A stretch of 32,108 nt of DNA, taken from NCBI GenBank assembly GCA_016841675.1, contig JAENYQ010000039.1, forward strand, positions 1 to 32,108, given 5' to 3'. This DNA is from Desulfotomaculum sp. (GTDB lineage: Bacteria; Bacillota; Desulfotomaculia; Desulfotomaculales; Desulfallaceae). Below, piece by piece: positions 9,591 through 17,607 of the stretch; positions within the stretch are counted from its first letter, which is position 1; each line of letters begins with the position of its first letter. The notes below the pieces were generated by a model that saw only the letters and a program-made list of their open reading frames with translations, was not told the origin of the DNA and ran no database searches. A program made the position numbers and the translations under genes.

Positions 9591-10658
9591 GTGTTAAAGG
9601 TACGAGACATTCTTGCCAAGTGCCTCGCAGGTAACCGCCTTACCTTAGATGAAGGGATTACCTTGCTCCAAGAAGCAGGCCTGCACGAACTGGGTCGCGC
9701 CGCCCAAACGGTGCGCGCCAAGCTGCATCCAGAGGGATTGGTCTCCTTCGTTATTGACCGTAACATTAACTACACTAACGTCTGCTGGTGCGGCTGTAAG
9801 TTTTGTGCCTTCTACCGCCGCCCGTCGGATCCCGATGCCTATGTCCTGTCCGTCGATGAAATCTTGGCCAAGGTGCGGGAACTAGTAGATGCCGGCGGCA
9901 CGCAGCTTCTCATCCAAGGGGGGCTTCACCCCGGTCTCAGTCTGGACTATATTACCACTATGTTCAAGGCCATTAAGGAGCACTTCGAAGTCCAGATCCA
10001 TTCCCTATCTCCGCCCGAGATCGCCGACCTGGCTAAGAAGGAGGGCCTTTCTGTCCAGGAAACGCTTGAGGTTCTGCGCAACGCCGGCCTGGGTTCCCTA
10101 CCCGGTGGAGGAGCGGAGATCCTCGTCGACCGCGTGCGGCGGCAGGTCAGCCCGAATAAGATCAACTGGCGGGAATGGATGAACGTCATGCGCACCGCTC
10201 ACGCCATGGGGATGAAAAGCACCGCGACGATGATGTTCGGCATGGTAGAGACCGTCGAGGAGCGGCTGCTGCACTTGCAACGGTTGCGTGACCTGCAGGA
10301 TGAAACCGGGGGCTTTACGGCTTTCATTTCTTGGACTTACCAGCCAGCCAACACCGCCCTGGGCGGCAAAAGCGTCACGGCCGTGGATTACCTGCGTCTG
10401 CTGGCCGTCGCCCGGCTTTTCCTGGACAATTTCCCCAACCTGCAGGCCTCCTGGGTGACTCAGGGGCCCAAAATCGGCCAAATGGCGTTGGCCTTCGGCG
10501 CTAACGACTTCGGCGGTACCATGATGGAGGAAAATGTTGTTCGGGCTGCCGGCGCCGCATTCCGGATTCCGTTACAAGACATTGTGCGCATCATCCAGGA
10601 TGCCGGTTACACGCCGGCCCAGCGGACCACACTGTATAAAATCATCAAGATCTTCTGA
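9591..10658 (+). CDS. mqnC: cyclic dehypoxanthine futalosine synthase (radical SAM)
   Basis: A 355-aa radical SAM enzyme that cyclises dehypoxanthine futalosine. The cluster motif C65-x3-C69-x2-C72 lies in YTNVCWCGCKFCAFYR, with an extra Cys at 67. The LIQGGLHPGL, LPGGGAEI, ISWTYQP and NDFGGTMMEENVVRAAG segments are typical of MqnC. The GTG start is 3 bases after mqnA. It completes mqnA, C, D and E in one operon; the nucleosidase/hydrolase step (MqnB or an MTAN) is not in the window and must be supplied elsewhere. Confidence 0.93.
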   Translation: MLKVRDILAKCLAGNRLTLDEGITLLQEAGLHELGRAAQTVRAKLHPEGLVSFVIDRNINYTNVCWCGCKFCAFYRRPSDPDAYVLSVDEILAKVRELVDAGGTQLLIQGGLHPGLSLDYITTMFKAIKEHFEVQIHSLSPPEIADLAKKEGLSVQETLEVLRNAGLGSLPGGGAEILVDRVRRQVSPNKINWREWMNVMRTAHAMGMKSTATMMFGMVETVEERLLHLQRLRDLQDETGGFTAFISWTYQPANTALGGKSVTAVDYLRLLAVARLFLDNFPNLQASWVTQGPKIGQMALAFGANDFGGTMMEENVVRAAGAAFRIPLQDIVRIIQDAGYTPAQRTTLYKIIKIF

Positions 10659-10666
10659 CAGAAAAA

Positions 10667-10740
10667 TGGGACCAGAAGGCATTATCGTATTTTAACACCC
10701 TATTTACCAATCGTTCCACCACGCCGAAAAACTGGTCCCA
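10667..10740. repeat. widely spaced 9-bp inverted repeat after mqnC
   Basis: TGGGACCAG (10667-10675) and CTGGTCCCA (10732-10740) are perfect inverted copies separated by 56 bases, just downstream of the mqnC stop. There is no T-run after the right arm, so it is not a standard terminator. It may be a weak structured 3' end or a remnant of a small element. Confidence 0.35.
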
Positions 10741-10843
10741 GAGTATCAAAAGCTACAAGGAGCCAGGAATAGTTAGAAATGCTTTTACTTTACGATACAA
10801 GATCTTAATCTAATCACAAAAATATGTGGAGGTATAAGTTATC

Positions 10844-11503
10844 TTGTCCAGATTCCCAGTGTATGAGATTTTTGGCCCTACAATTCAAGGAGAGGGGTTA
10901 TACAGTGGGAACCGCACCATGTTCTTAAGGATGGCGGGTTGTGATTATAGATGCACATGGTGCGATACCCAATATGCGCTTAGCGCAAGGCAGGCCCGGC
11001 AGGTACTGTCTGAGGAAGAGATTGTGCAATTAATAAAATTAGAAGCTAAGGAAACAACCCACAGGGTAACAATTACAGGTGGAAATCCCTGTATCCAAGA
11101 TTTAAGTAGGCTTATCGACCTGCTCCATCAGGATAATTACGTAATACATATTGAAACTCAGGGCTCAATAATACCGTCTTGGCTTTATAAAGTGGACCAT
11201 GTTTGCATATCGCCTAAGCCTCCTAGTTCCGGAAATATAACGGATTTTTCGTCCTTCGATGAATTTATGCACAGCAAGATACCAAAGGAAATTAAAGTGG
11301 TGGTTGGTACGGAAGAAGACTATTTATATGCCCAAAAACTATACCAAAAATATGAGTATTACCCTTTTACATTACAGGCTTGTACAATTGAAGAGCCTTA
11401 CTCAATATTGAAGTGGCTTATAGAAAAGGTTTCTAATGACCCCAGCTTTGGCGACAATGTTAAAGTTTTACCACAGTTGCATGTGTTAATAGGTATTAAG
11501 TAA
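10844..11503 (+). CDS. queE: 7-carboxy-7-deazaguanine synthase-type radical SAM protein
   Basis: A 219-aa small radical SAM enzyme expected to convert 6-carboxy-tetrahydropterin to 7-carboxy-7-deazaguanine in queuosine precursor synthesis. Visible: FGPTIQGEG at residues 10-18, C33-x3-C37-x2-C40 in AGCDYRCTWCDT, the TITGGNPC motif near 80, and HIETQGS near 120. The TTG start has GGAGG about 11 bases upstream, slightly long, but the N-terminus fits the family. It stands alone between the menaquinone and lower-ligand operons with no queC, queD or queF nearby, so a QueE-like role in another pathway cannot be excluded. It is more AT-rich than the mqn genes. Confidence 0.85.
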   Translation: MSRFPVYEIFGPTIQGEGLYSGNRTMFLRMAGCDYRCTWCDTQYALSARQARQVLSEEEIVQLIKLEAKETTHRVTITGGNPCIQDLSRLIDLLHQDNYVIHIETQGSIIPSWLYKVDHVCISPKPPSSGNITDFSSFDEFMHSKIPKEIKVVVGTEEDYLYAQKLYQKYEYYPFTLQACTIEEPYSILKWLIEKVSNDPSFGDNVKVLPQLHVLIGIK

Positions 11504-11583
11504 ATGAATAACAAGTAGTAATTTAAACTTAATCTATTTAAATTGGGAAATTGGGTTATATTTCTTAGAAAATGCATATTACG

Positions 11584-11739
11584 TTTTACAGGTGCCAACA
11601 GTTTGTTGGAGAATAGGGAACCGGGTGACATTCCCGGACGGACCCGCCACTGTATTGGGGAGCAATTGTCATTACCACTCCTTTGGGGGGGAAGGGACAA
11701 AGTTGCAATGAGCCTGAGTCAGGAGACCTGCCTGTAAAA
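11584..11739 (+). ncRNA. cobalamin riboswitch
   Basis: The closing helix P1 is a perfect 9-bp pairing of TTTTACAGG (11584-11592) with CCTGTAAAA (11731-11739). Inside lie the conserved core segments GGGAACCGGGTGACATTCCC and GCCACTG, and the B12 box AGTCAGGAGACCTGCC at 11717-11732. Order and spacing match the AdoCbl-type aptamer. It is directly followed by an extra hairpin (TGCCGGCTT/AAGCCGGCA, 11746-11770) and a terminator, pointing to transcriptional attenuation of bzaAB by cobamide. Confidence 0.93.
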
Positions 11740-11787
11740 ATACGTTGCCGGCTTCGCGAATAAGCCGGCAGTTGTGAGGACGATGGT

Positions 11788-11820
11788 AAAGTCCGCACCC
11801 ATTTGGGATGCGGACTTTTT
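11788..11820 (+). terminator. rho-independent terminator of the cobalamin riboswitch
   Basis: A 10-bp stem AAAGTCCGCA (11788-11797) with TGCGGACTTT (11809-11818), extended by a CCC/GGG pairing past a one-base bulge, runs into TTTTT. It lies 49 bases after the aptamer and before any coding sequence, so it is the expression platform. The alternating antiterminator pairing was not resolved by eye. Confidence 0.88.
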
Positions 11821-11824
11821 GTAT

Positions 11825-12030
11825 GTGCGCCCGGCATGGGTGTAGTCTAACGGGTGCAAGTCCCGAGTGCGGGTTGATAGTGCCAAGCACATAGCTGAAG
11901 GCAAGGGTGTCCACCGCGAGGCGGAATCTGAAGGGCTTGAGGAGAAGTACCAGGCCGTAATCAACGGGGGCTACCCCAAGGATGAACCGATCGGCCAAAG
12001 ACGGGGCAAGGTCGAGCCTGCAGTATGGAG
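11825..12030 (+). mobile_element. 5' fragment of a group II (class C-like) intron
   Basis: From 11825 the sequence reads GTGCGCCCGGCATGGGTG, then GTCTAACGGGTG, AAGTCCCGA, CAAGGGTGTCC and GAATCTGAAGG, in the order seen at the start (domain I) of bacterial group II introns such as the class C intron of Oceanobacillus iheyensis. It starts 4 bases after the terminator T-run, the usual insertion place of class C introns. Resemblance fades after about 11940-12030. No reverse transcriptase gene or domain V is visible, so this is a truncated remnant forming part of the bzaA leader. The right boundary is uncertain. Confidence 0.72.
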
Positions 12031-12057
12031 GCGAAGGCGAATTATAGGAGGTAAAAT

Positions 12058-13356
12058 ATGTCATTTTTAGAAGATGTGCAAAAAGGAATCATAACAGAGC
12101 AAATAGAAGCCGCTGCAACCGCTGAAGGGGTTGCTGCGGCGGTAATCAGGCAAGGTATGGCCGATGGCACTATCGTGGTTCCCTGCAACCCTGCTCACAA
12201 AGGACTGAAGCTTATGGCCATCGGTAAGGGTCTCCGGACAAAAGTAAGTGCCAGCATCGGGCTGGATAGCAAGGATAGCACTGTGGCTTATGAGCTGGAA
12301 AAGCTGCAGACAGCGCTGGCCGCAGGAACCCATGCGATCATGGATCTCAGTATTACCGGAGATATGGATGGGGCTCGCAGGGCTATTTTGTCGGCATCGC
12401 CGGTGCCTGTGGGTACCTTGCCTTTGTACCAGACGATCGCCGAAGCCAGTCGGAAATACGGCTCGACATTAAAAATGACGCCGGAGCAGATGCTTGAGGT
12501 CATAGAACGTCAAGCAGCTGATGGCGTTGATTTTATGGCGCTACATTGCGCAACTACCTTTGAAACCATTGAACGTGCCAAAAACGAAGGCCGCATAGAC
12601 CCTTTGGTCAGCTATGGCGGTGCGCATATCATTGGCTGGATGGTCCACCATAAAAAGGAAAACCCTCTCTATGAGAACTATGACCGCATTCTGGATATCG
12701 CGAAGAAATATAGTGTGACCCTTAGCCTGGCAGACGGCATGCGTCCGGGCTGTCTGGCGGATTCCCTGGATGGAGCCCAGGTGCAGGAGCTGATCATACT
12801 GGGTGAGCTGGTGGATCGGGCTCGCAAAGCCGGTGTGCAGATTATGATCAAAGGGCCCGGCCATATGCCGCTGAATCATATCAGGGATACCATGACCTTG
12901 CAGAAAAGCCTTTGCAAGGGAGCACCCTACTTTGTTTTTGGTCCCTTATTGACTGACCTTGCCGTCGGCTATGATCACATCAATGCAGCCATCGGCGGTG
13001 CTATCAGCAGCTGGCATGGTGCCCAATTCCTGTGTTATGTTACGCCTGCCGAGCATATCGGCAATCCCGATGTTGCACAGGTGCACCAGGGTGTCATTGC
13101 CGCCCGTATTGCCGCGCAAGCCGGGGATCTGGCCAAGGGCATGCCTGAGGCAATCCGGTGGGAGCTGGATATGTCCAATGCCCGCAGAGATTTGAAATGG
13201 ACGGAACAGATCAGACTGGCCATCGATCCGGAACATGCCGAATATATCCGAAAGACCAGAAATGATGGTGAGATTTCTACCTGTGCCATGTGCGGTAAGT
13301 TCTGCGCTATGAAAATCATTGCTGAACACATGCATTTTGACAAGCACTCCTGTTAA
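12058..13356 (+). CDS. bzaA: ThiC-like 5-hydroxybenzimidazole synthase subunit BzaA
   Basis: A 432-aa radical SAM protein of the ThiC superfamily. In anaerobes BzaA with BzaB (or single BzaF) rearranges the purine intermediate AIR to 5-hydroxybenzimidazole, the lower ligand of cobamides. Evidence for Bza rather than ThiC is context: tandem ThiC paralogues behind a cobalamin, not a TPP, riboswitch. Visible: GTIVVPCNPAH near residue 38, GGAHIIGWMVHHKKENP, IKGPGHMPLNHI, and a C-terminal cluster motif CAMCGKFC, which is C-x2-C-x3-C, one residue shorter between the last two Cys than in typical ThiC. AGGAGGT lies 6 bases before the ATG. The A/B assignment rests on gene order; BzaF is the alternative. 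Confidence 0.85.
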   Translation: MSFLEDVQKGIITEQIEAAATAEGVAAAVIRQGMADGTIVVPCNPAHKGLKLMAIGKGLRTKVSASIGLDSKDSTVAYELEKLQTALAAGTHAIMDLSITGDMDGARRAILSASPVPVGTLPLYQTIAEASRKYGSTLKMTPEQMLEVIERQAADGVDFMALHCATTFETIERAKNEGRIDPLVSYGGAHIIGWMVHHKKENPLYENYDRILDIAKKYSVTLSLADGMRPGCLADSLDGAQVQELIILGELVDRARKAGVQIMIKGPGHMPLNHIRDTMTLQKSLCKGAPYFVFGPLLTDLAVGYDHINAAIGGAISSWHGAQFLCYVTPAEHIGNPDVAQVHQGVIAARIAAQAGDLAKGMPEAIRWELDMSNARRDLKWTEQIRLAIDPEHAEYIRKTRNDGEISTCAMCGKFCAMKIIAEHMHFDKHSC

Positions 13357-13383
13357 TGTTTTTGAAAAAGGAAGGGTGATATT

Positions 13384-14664
13384 ATGACACAAGTATTAAA
13401 GGCCCGTGCCGGAAAAATAACGGAAGAAATGGAAGCCGTTGCGTTATATGAACAAGTCGATGTGGAATTTGTTAGAAACGGGGTGGCGGAGGGTCGCATT
13501 GTCATTCCCAGGAACATTAACCGCAAGTCCTTCAGATATTGCGGCATCGGGGAAGGTATGCGGGTTAAGGTCAACGCTCTAATCGGCACCTCCAGCAACC
13601 GTGACGATATGGCCATGGAAGCCAGAAAACTGCAAGCCGCACAGGATGCCGGCTGTGACACCTTCATGGATCTGAGTACCGGCTCCGGCATTGATGCCAT
13701 GCGCAAGCAGACCTTGGACATGGCTAATGTGGCCGTAGGTTGTACCACTATTTATCAGGCGGGACAGGAAGCCATTGAAAAATATGGTAGCGTGGTAGAA
13801 ATGCGTACCAAGGATATTCTGGATAATATTGAAAAACAGGCAGCAGAAGGTATGGATTTTATGGCGATCCACAGTGCCTTTAATAATTCTGTGTTAAAGG
13901 TAATGCAAAAAACAGGTCGTGTAACCTGGGTAGTCAGTCGCGGCGGTGCCTTCATCACCGGCTGGATGCTGCACAACAAAAAGGAGAATCCCCTGTTTGA
14001 ACACTATGATCGTATTCTGGAGATTTTAAAAGCCTATGACGTCACCCTGAGCTTGGGCGATGCCATTCGTCCCGGTGCAACGGCAGACTCCCTGGATGGC
14101 GCCCAGATGCAGGGACTGCTGGTGCAGGGCGATCTAGCCAAGCGCGCTCAGGACACCGGTGTTCAGGTTATGGTAGAAGGCCCGGGGCATGTGCCTCTTA
14201 ATCATGTAGAAGCTACTATGAAGCTGCAAAAAAGACTATGCAACAACGCACCTTACTTTATCCTGGGTACATTGGCGACGGATGTTGCCCCGGGCTATGA
14301 CAACATAACCGGTGCCATTGGAGGTGCCTTCGCCGGTGCCAGCGGTGCGGACTTCCTCTGCTACCTGACTCCGGCGGAGCATTTGGGACTGCCTTTGGAG
14401 GAAGATGTGCGCACCGGTGTCATCAGCACCAGAATGGCGGCACAGATTGCCGACGTAGCCAGAGGCCACAAGCAGGCCATTGCCAGAGAAAAGGAAATGG
14501 CCCAGGCTCGTGTAACCATGGATATTGACCGGCAGATCAAAGCGGCCCTGGCGCCGGATAAACTGATTGCCGCCAAGGAAAAGGGCTGCGGACAGCACCT
14601 GTGTGCGGCCTGCGGTAAAGACTGTGCCGTTCAGGAAGCTGCCAGGTATTTCGGTATTCGGTGA
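13384..14664 (+). CDS. bzaB: ThiC-like 5-hydroxybenzimidazole synthase subunit BzaB
   Basis: A 426-aa ThiC-superfamily protein, paralogous to the gene before it and 27 bases downstream. Expected to act with BzaA in converting AIR to 5-hydroxybenzimidazole. Visible: GRIVIPRNINRKS near residue 38, FMDLSTGSGID, GGAFITGWMLHNKKENP, VEGPGHVPLNHV, and the C-terminal CAACGKDC cluster motif, again C-x2-C-x3-C. LSTGS retains the canonical ThiC form better than its partner (LSITGD), so this paralogue is closer to ThiC. No cobT, bzaC, bzaD or bzaE follows, which would limit the product to 5-hydroxybenzimidazole unless those genes lie elsewhere. Confidence 0.85.
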   Translation: MTQVLKARAGKITEEMEAVALYEQVDVEFVRNGVAEGRIVIPRNINRKSFRYCGIGEGMRVKVNALIGTSSNRDDMAMEARKLQAAQDAGCDTFMDLSTGSGIDAMRKQTLDMANVAVGCTTIYQAGQEAIEKYGSVVEMRTKDILDNIEKQAAEGMDFMAIHSAFNNSVLKVMQKTGRVTWVVSRGGAFITGWMLHNKKENPLFEHYDRILEILKAYDVTLSLGDAIRPGATADSLDGAQMQGLLVQGDLAKRAQDTGVQVMVEGPGHVPLNHVEATMKLQKRLCNNAPYFILGTLATDVAPGYDNITGAIGGAFAGASGADFLCYLTPAEHLGLPLEEDVRTGVISTRMAAQIADVARGHKQAIAREKEMAQARVTMDIDRQIKAALAPDKLIAAKEKGCGQHLCAACGKDCAVQEAARYFGIR

Positions 14665-14938
14665 AGGTTTTGATAATGCCAGACTGGAAATAATTTTGGG
14701 GTCAAGCGAGGGACTGTCCCCTTAAGGCCAGATGACCCTCTAACAGAGTTAATCGGTATGCTAAAGGGGCCCGGAACTGGTTCCCGTAATTATAAGGAGG
14801 ACCTTTATGGAAAGTTACGGAAAATAAAATGTGTAAGGTGATTCCCTTGGACCGGGATTAGACTTGGTAAGCCTATTGCCACATACCGGCATATAATAAT
14901 ATGCCTAAAAAAATTAAACTTTTAAGAAGGTGTCGTTT

Positions 14939-15313
14939 ATGCCTGCACGCTATCCGCCGCAAGATTGTCCTGAAGGGTTTATAAGTCGTTACTTTGTTAT
15001 CTCCGGCGATACAATGACCATTATTGCACAGTATTTTGGCACGACCAAAGAAGAGCTTATAGCAGTTAATTCTCATATTACCGATCCAAATGTACTTTAC
15101 CCGGGGGATGTACTATGTGTACCAGGATTTCGCAAACCTGCAACTTGCCCAACGAATTTCCAGGGCCGTTACGAAGTTAAAGATGGAGATACAATGTTTT
15201 CCATTGCACAGAAGTTTAATATCAGTGAAGAGGAGCTTATCTCCGCCAACCAACATGTACCCAATCCAAAATTTATTTTCCCGTTTGATGTACTTTGTGT
15301 TCCAGCTCTTTAG
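14939..15313 (+). CDS. small protein with two LysM-type domains
   Basis: A 124-aa protein made of two similar halves of about 55 residues. Each has the LysM pattern of a (V)xxGDTMxxIAQ(Y/K)F start, an EEL(I)xxN centre and a LYPGDVLCVP-like end (about residues 19-62 and 75-120). Each half is introduced by a Cys-Pro dipeptide. LysM domains bind peptidoglycan or related N-acetylglucosamine polymers; proteins of this shape are common in spore-formers, often in the spore envelope. I chose the ATG at 14939 because AAGAAGGTG lies 6 bases before it; a GTG nine bases upstream would overlap that site. No signal peptide is seen. Confidence 0.82.
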   Translation: MPARYPPQDCPEGFISRYFVISGDTMTIIAQYFGTTKEELIAVNSHITDPNVLYPGDVLCVPGFRKPATCPTNFQGRYEVKDGDTMFSIAQKFNISEEELISANQHVPNPKFIFPFDVLCVPAL

Positions 15314-16145
15314 CAGGGTTGCTGGCGAACCTATTCCGGCCGAGACATTTCAAATCCTCACATTTGAATAAGAGAAATCATATTTTACGAATTTTGCGTA
15401 AGGATGAATGTTTATTCGTAGGGGATTTGAGTAACTTTTTATTTATATAATTCCAGGAATTTTTGTCATATATTTGATGACTAATAATCAGAATGAGTGC
15501 GAAAATTGCTTCAGGTCAGCCTGCTGAGACAACTGACTGGGAACCTACAACATATGAAACTGTTAACAACTTTGATGGCGTTACTATGACGGAAGAGGAA
15601 GGAACACCTTCCTCTTCCGCATAGTGTATCGGGTATATATTGAGTTTCAGTAATAGTAATTACCCCTTTTGCCATTTTTTTATTTTATGTTGATAGGTAG
15701 AAATTTTTATTCATAAAGCTATGCAATTTCAGGATAATAACCCCAAAAACGTTTCCCTATTTGCATTATACTGATCCTCCGCAATGCTTTTTCAAAAAAG
15801 AAAAATCATCAAGTATTGCCTTTCCATGTTCCAGATAAAACTGGGATTATCTACTGTTTGGAAGGGTATTTTCAGGTCAGGTATTTGCTCAATAGAAAGA
15901 GTCTTTCCTTTTGTTTGATGTCATCATCAAACATGACTTCTCTGCTAACCCGTACCCAAAAAAAGTCTTCGCCATACCAGAAAACAATAGGTTGGTGCTT
16001 TTCTTTATAGTATTATAGTGTAAAAGATTAATAAAAACATTTATACTTGTATCAAATATGGTACAGCTTATTTGCTAAAATAGAATTGCAAATAAAGGTT
16101 GTAAATCCAGCGACCTGAAAAATTACCTACGAAGGTGCAATTATT
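15314..16145. other. gene-poor stretch with remnant-like open frames
   Basis: About 830 bases without a secure gene. A 43-codon plus-strand frame at 15493-15624 (peptide starting MSAKIASGQPAETTDW, ending EEEGTPSSSA) has protein-like composition but no ribosome site and may be a 3' remnant. On the minus strand 16012-15872 is open for 47 codons and includes PIVFWYGEDFFWVRVSREV, again protein-like and without a convincing start. The rest is AT-rich. I read the segment as decayed coding DNA. Confidence 0.35.
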
Positions 16146-16363
16146 ATGTACGAGCCTACCACAGTGGCCGAAATTAGGGGATGGCTTGAGGATGGCAATA
16201 AAAATGGTGTAACACATTGCTTAGTGATATGTGACACCTGGATTTGGCAGATGGGTATGAGGATTATCCATTTTATATTATGCCTGGGGAGAATGTCCAT
16301 AAAATAGCAGATAAGTACAGTGACCCGCACGGCATTGAGCGTCTGATGGAAGTTTATAATTAA
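16146..16363 (+). pseudogene. frameshifted small conserved protein
   Basis: Starting at ATG 16146 (GAAGGTG 7 bases upstream) the frame reads MYEPTTVAEIRGWLEDG and continues to LVICDTW, then drifts out of frame. The adjacent frame resumes at once with LDLADGYEDYPFYIMPGENV and ends at TAA 16361-16363. Joined, the two parts give a coherent protein of about 72 residues like short conserved proteins with a VxCDTFDxEDYPVxV(M)P core. A single missing base near 16215-16235 (probably one T in ACCTGG) explains it. It could be a real decay event or a sequencing error. Confidence 0.65.
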
Positions 16364-16543
16364 GAAAGGTTTTCGGTAAGTATGCTATGGTGACAGGGGA
16401 GAAGGGAGGATTTAAATAACTATACATATTTATACACCCGGCTCGGATGACCGACTGGCGGCTAATCAACCAGCTGGCCAGTGACCCTGTTAATTTGAGT
16501 TGCGAAAGTTGAGTGAATAAATTATAAAAAGGAAGGCGTGTTA

Positions 16544-17029
16544 TTGATTACTATTAATAAGTTTAATTTCGTTAAGGGTTCTATTGAAGTTATTGATAAA
16601 ATATTATGTTTGCAGTTAGCTCTTTTTAAAGAATTAGGTGAAATAAAATCTCTTCAAGAGGAACGTCTTGTTGAAACTTCAACAAGAGAATACTTGCAGA
16701 AAGCACTTTCAAACAATGAATTTATATCCTATATGGCGGAAACGAATAGAGAAGCCGTAGGAATTTGTGAATTAGTTTTATTTAAAAGACCACCATACTT
16801 GGAAAATCCTCAAGGGACTGAAGCATACATTCTAAATATGTATACTGTTCCTGAATATCGTGGGAATGGTTTAGGTCAGCGATTGCTTGGTGAGTGTATT
16901 GAAGAAAGTAAAAAAAGTGGCGTAAAACGGATTTGGATGCACCCATCTGAAGATGGGAAACGACTATACAAAAAAATGGGTTTTACTATGAAGGATAATA
17001 GTGGTAATGAAATGGAACTGTTCTTATAA
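16544..17029 (+). CDS. GNAT-family N-acetyltransferase
   Basis: A 161-aa acetyl-CoA-dependent acetyltransferase of unknown substrate. The acetyl-CoA binding motif A is seen as LNMYTVPEYRGNGLGQRLL (about residues 98-116; R/Q-x-x-G-x-G core in YRGNGLG), and the C-terminal region has KRLYKKMGF, typical of GNAT motif B. GGAAGG lies 7 bases before the TTG at 16544, which I prefer over the GTG at 16538 that nearly touches the ribosome site. Flanked by pseudogenes and gene-poor DNA, and AT-rich, so probably accessory. Confidence 0.85.
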   Translation: MITINKFNFVKGSIEVIDKILCLQLALFKELGEIKSLQEERLVETSTREYLQKALSNNEFISYMAETNREAVGICELVLFKRPPYLENPQGTEAYILNMYTVPEYRGNGLGQRLLGECIEESKKSGVKRIWMHPSEDGKRLYKKMGFTMKDNSGNEMELFL

Positions 17030-17263
17030 TAAGCTTTCTTATTCCGTAACTATTCATCAGGTACATCTTATCCTCATTAAATTCTCAAATCCTCACGTCA
17101 GGATGTTTTCATGTAGTGTAATTGGTCATGTCTTTTCTTATTAAATGTCATATGAAAGGGTTGCGTTGTTTAATCCTTGTCATGAACATAAGGTCTTCTA
17201 GTTTATTCGGGCATAAGAATATTTTATTCCCGGCGCTGTTCAAAGTGATATATGCATACATCC
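17030..17263. other. intergenic, nothing recognised
   Basis: AT-rich stretch after the acetyltransferase. AATAAG-CTTT-CTTATT at about 17027-17042 could form a small hairpin. No gene is supported. Confidence 0.3.
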
Positions 17264-17314
17264 ACTATCCCAACTGATGTTACCATAAGTCGTTCAGATG
17301 TATTTGGGCGCTTC
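17264..17314. repeat. dispersed ~50-bp repeat, copy A
   Basis: The segment ATCCCAACTGATGT-TACC-ATAAGTCGTTCAGATGT followed by TTGGG and GCGCTTC recurs at 25752-25805 with only a few changes. This copy abuts the 3' end of the minus-strand pseudogene at 17316. It has no coding capacity; it may be the end of a miniature element. Confidence 0.6.
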
Positions 17315-17315
17315 T

Positions 17316-17607
17316 CTATTTCGGGGTATTATCTTTCCGACCGGCAACATACTCCCTATACTCCCTAAGGAGGAGACTTTGGTACTCCCGTCGGGCGGAA
17401 GAAGGGATATAATTCTTTTCATCCAGCCTGTCGACGATTTCTTCAGCTGTATCTGTGTTAACCTGTTTGCCCTCTGCATAGATGTCTTTAAGTATCTCGT
17501 CATGACCTTCAACCCCGATTTGGGTGCCGTCCCAGAAAGGTGAGTTTCCTCATGCCTCTTATAGGCTGTGCGCAGCAGCCGCTTCCTGTGTTAGCGTCAT
17601 TTGACAT
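17316..17607 (-). pseudogene. frameshifted small conserved protein
   Basis: On the minus strand an ATG at 17607 with a GGGGGTAAT site opens MSNDANTGSGCCAQPIRGMR, continuing to KLTF. The adjacent frame continues FWDGTQIGVEGHDEILKDIY, then EEIVDRLDEKNYIPSSARRE and ends LLLREYREYVAGRKDNTPK with a TAG at 17318-17316. Start and stop are out of phase by one base, so a single indel near 17530-17540 breaks a gene of about 96 codons. The intact protein would have a CC pair near the N-terminus and an acidic helical body. I do not recognise its function. Confidence 0.6.

Noticed and set aside
12058-14664. reading the two ThiC-like genes as thiamine biosynthesis genes
   Set aside because: A duplicated pair under a cobalamin riboswitch, without thi genes or a TPP riboswitch, fits BzaA/BzaB better.
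14698-14730. GGGACTGTCCCC hairpin after bzaB as a terminator
   Set aside because: The stem is short and not followed by a T-run; it resembles a common dispersed motif rather than an intrinsic terminator.
14807-14827. six-codon frame (MESYGK) with a perfect AAGGAGG site after bzaB
   Set aside because: Too short to support; no regulated gene with attenuator structure follows closely. It is probably what remains of a lost downstream gene.
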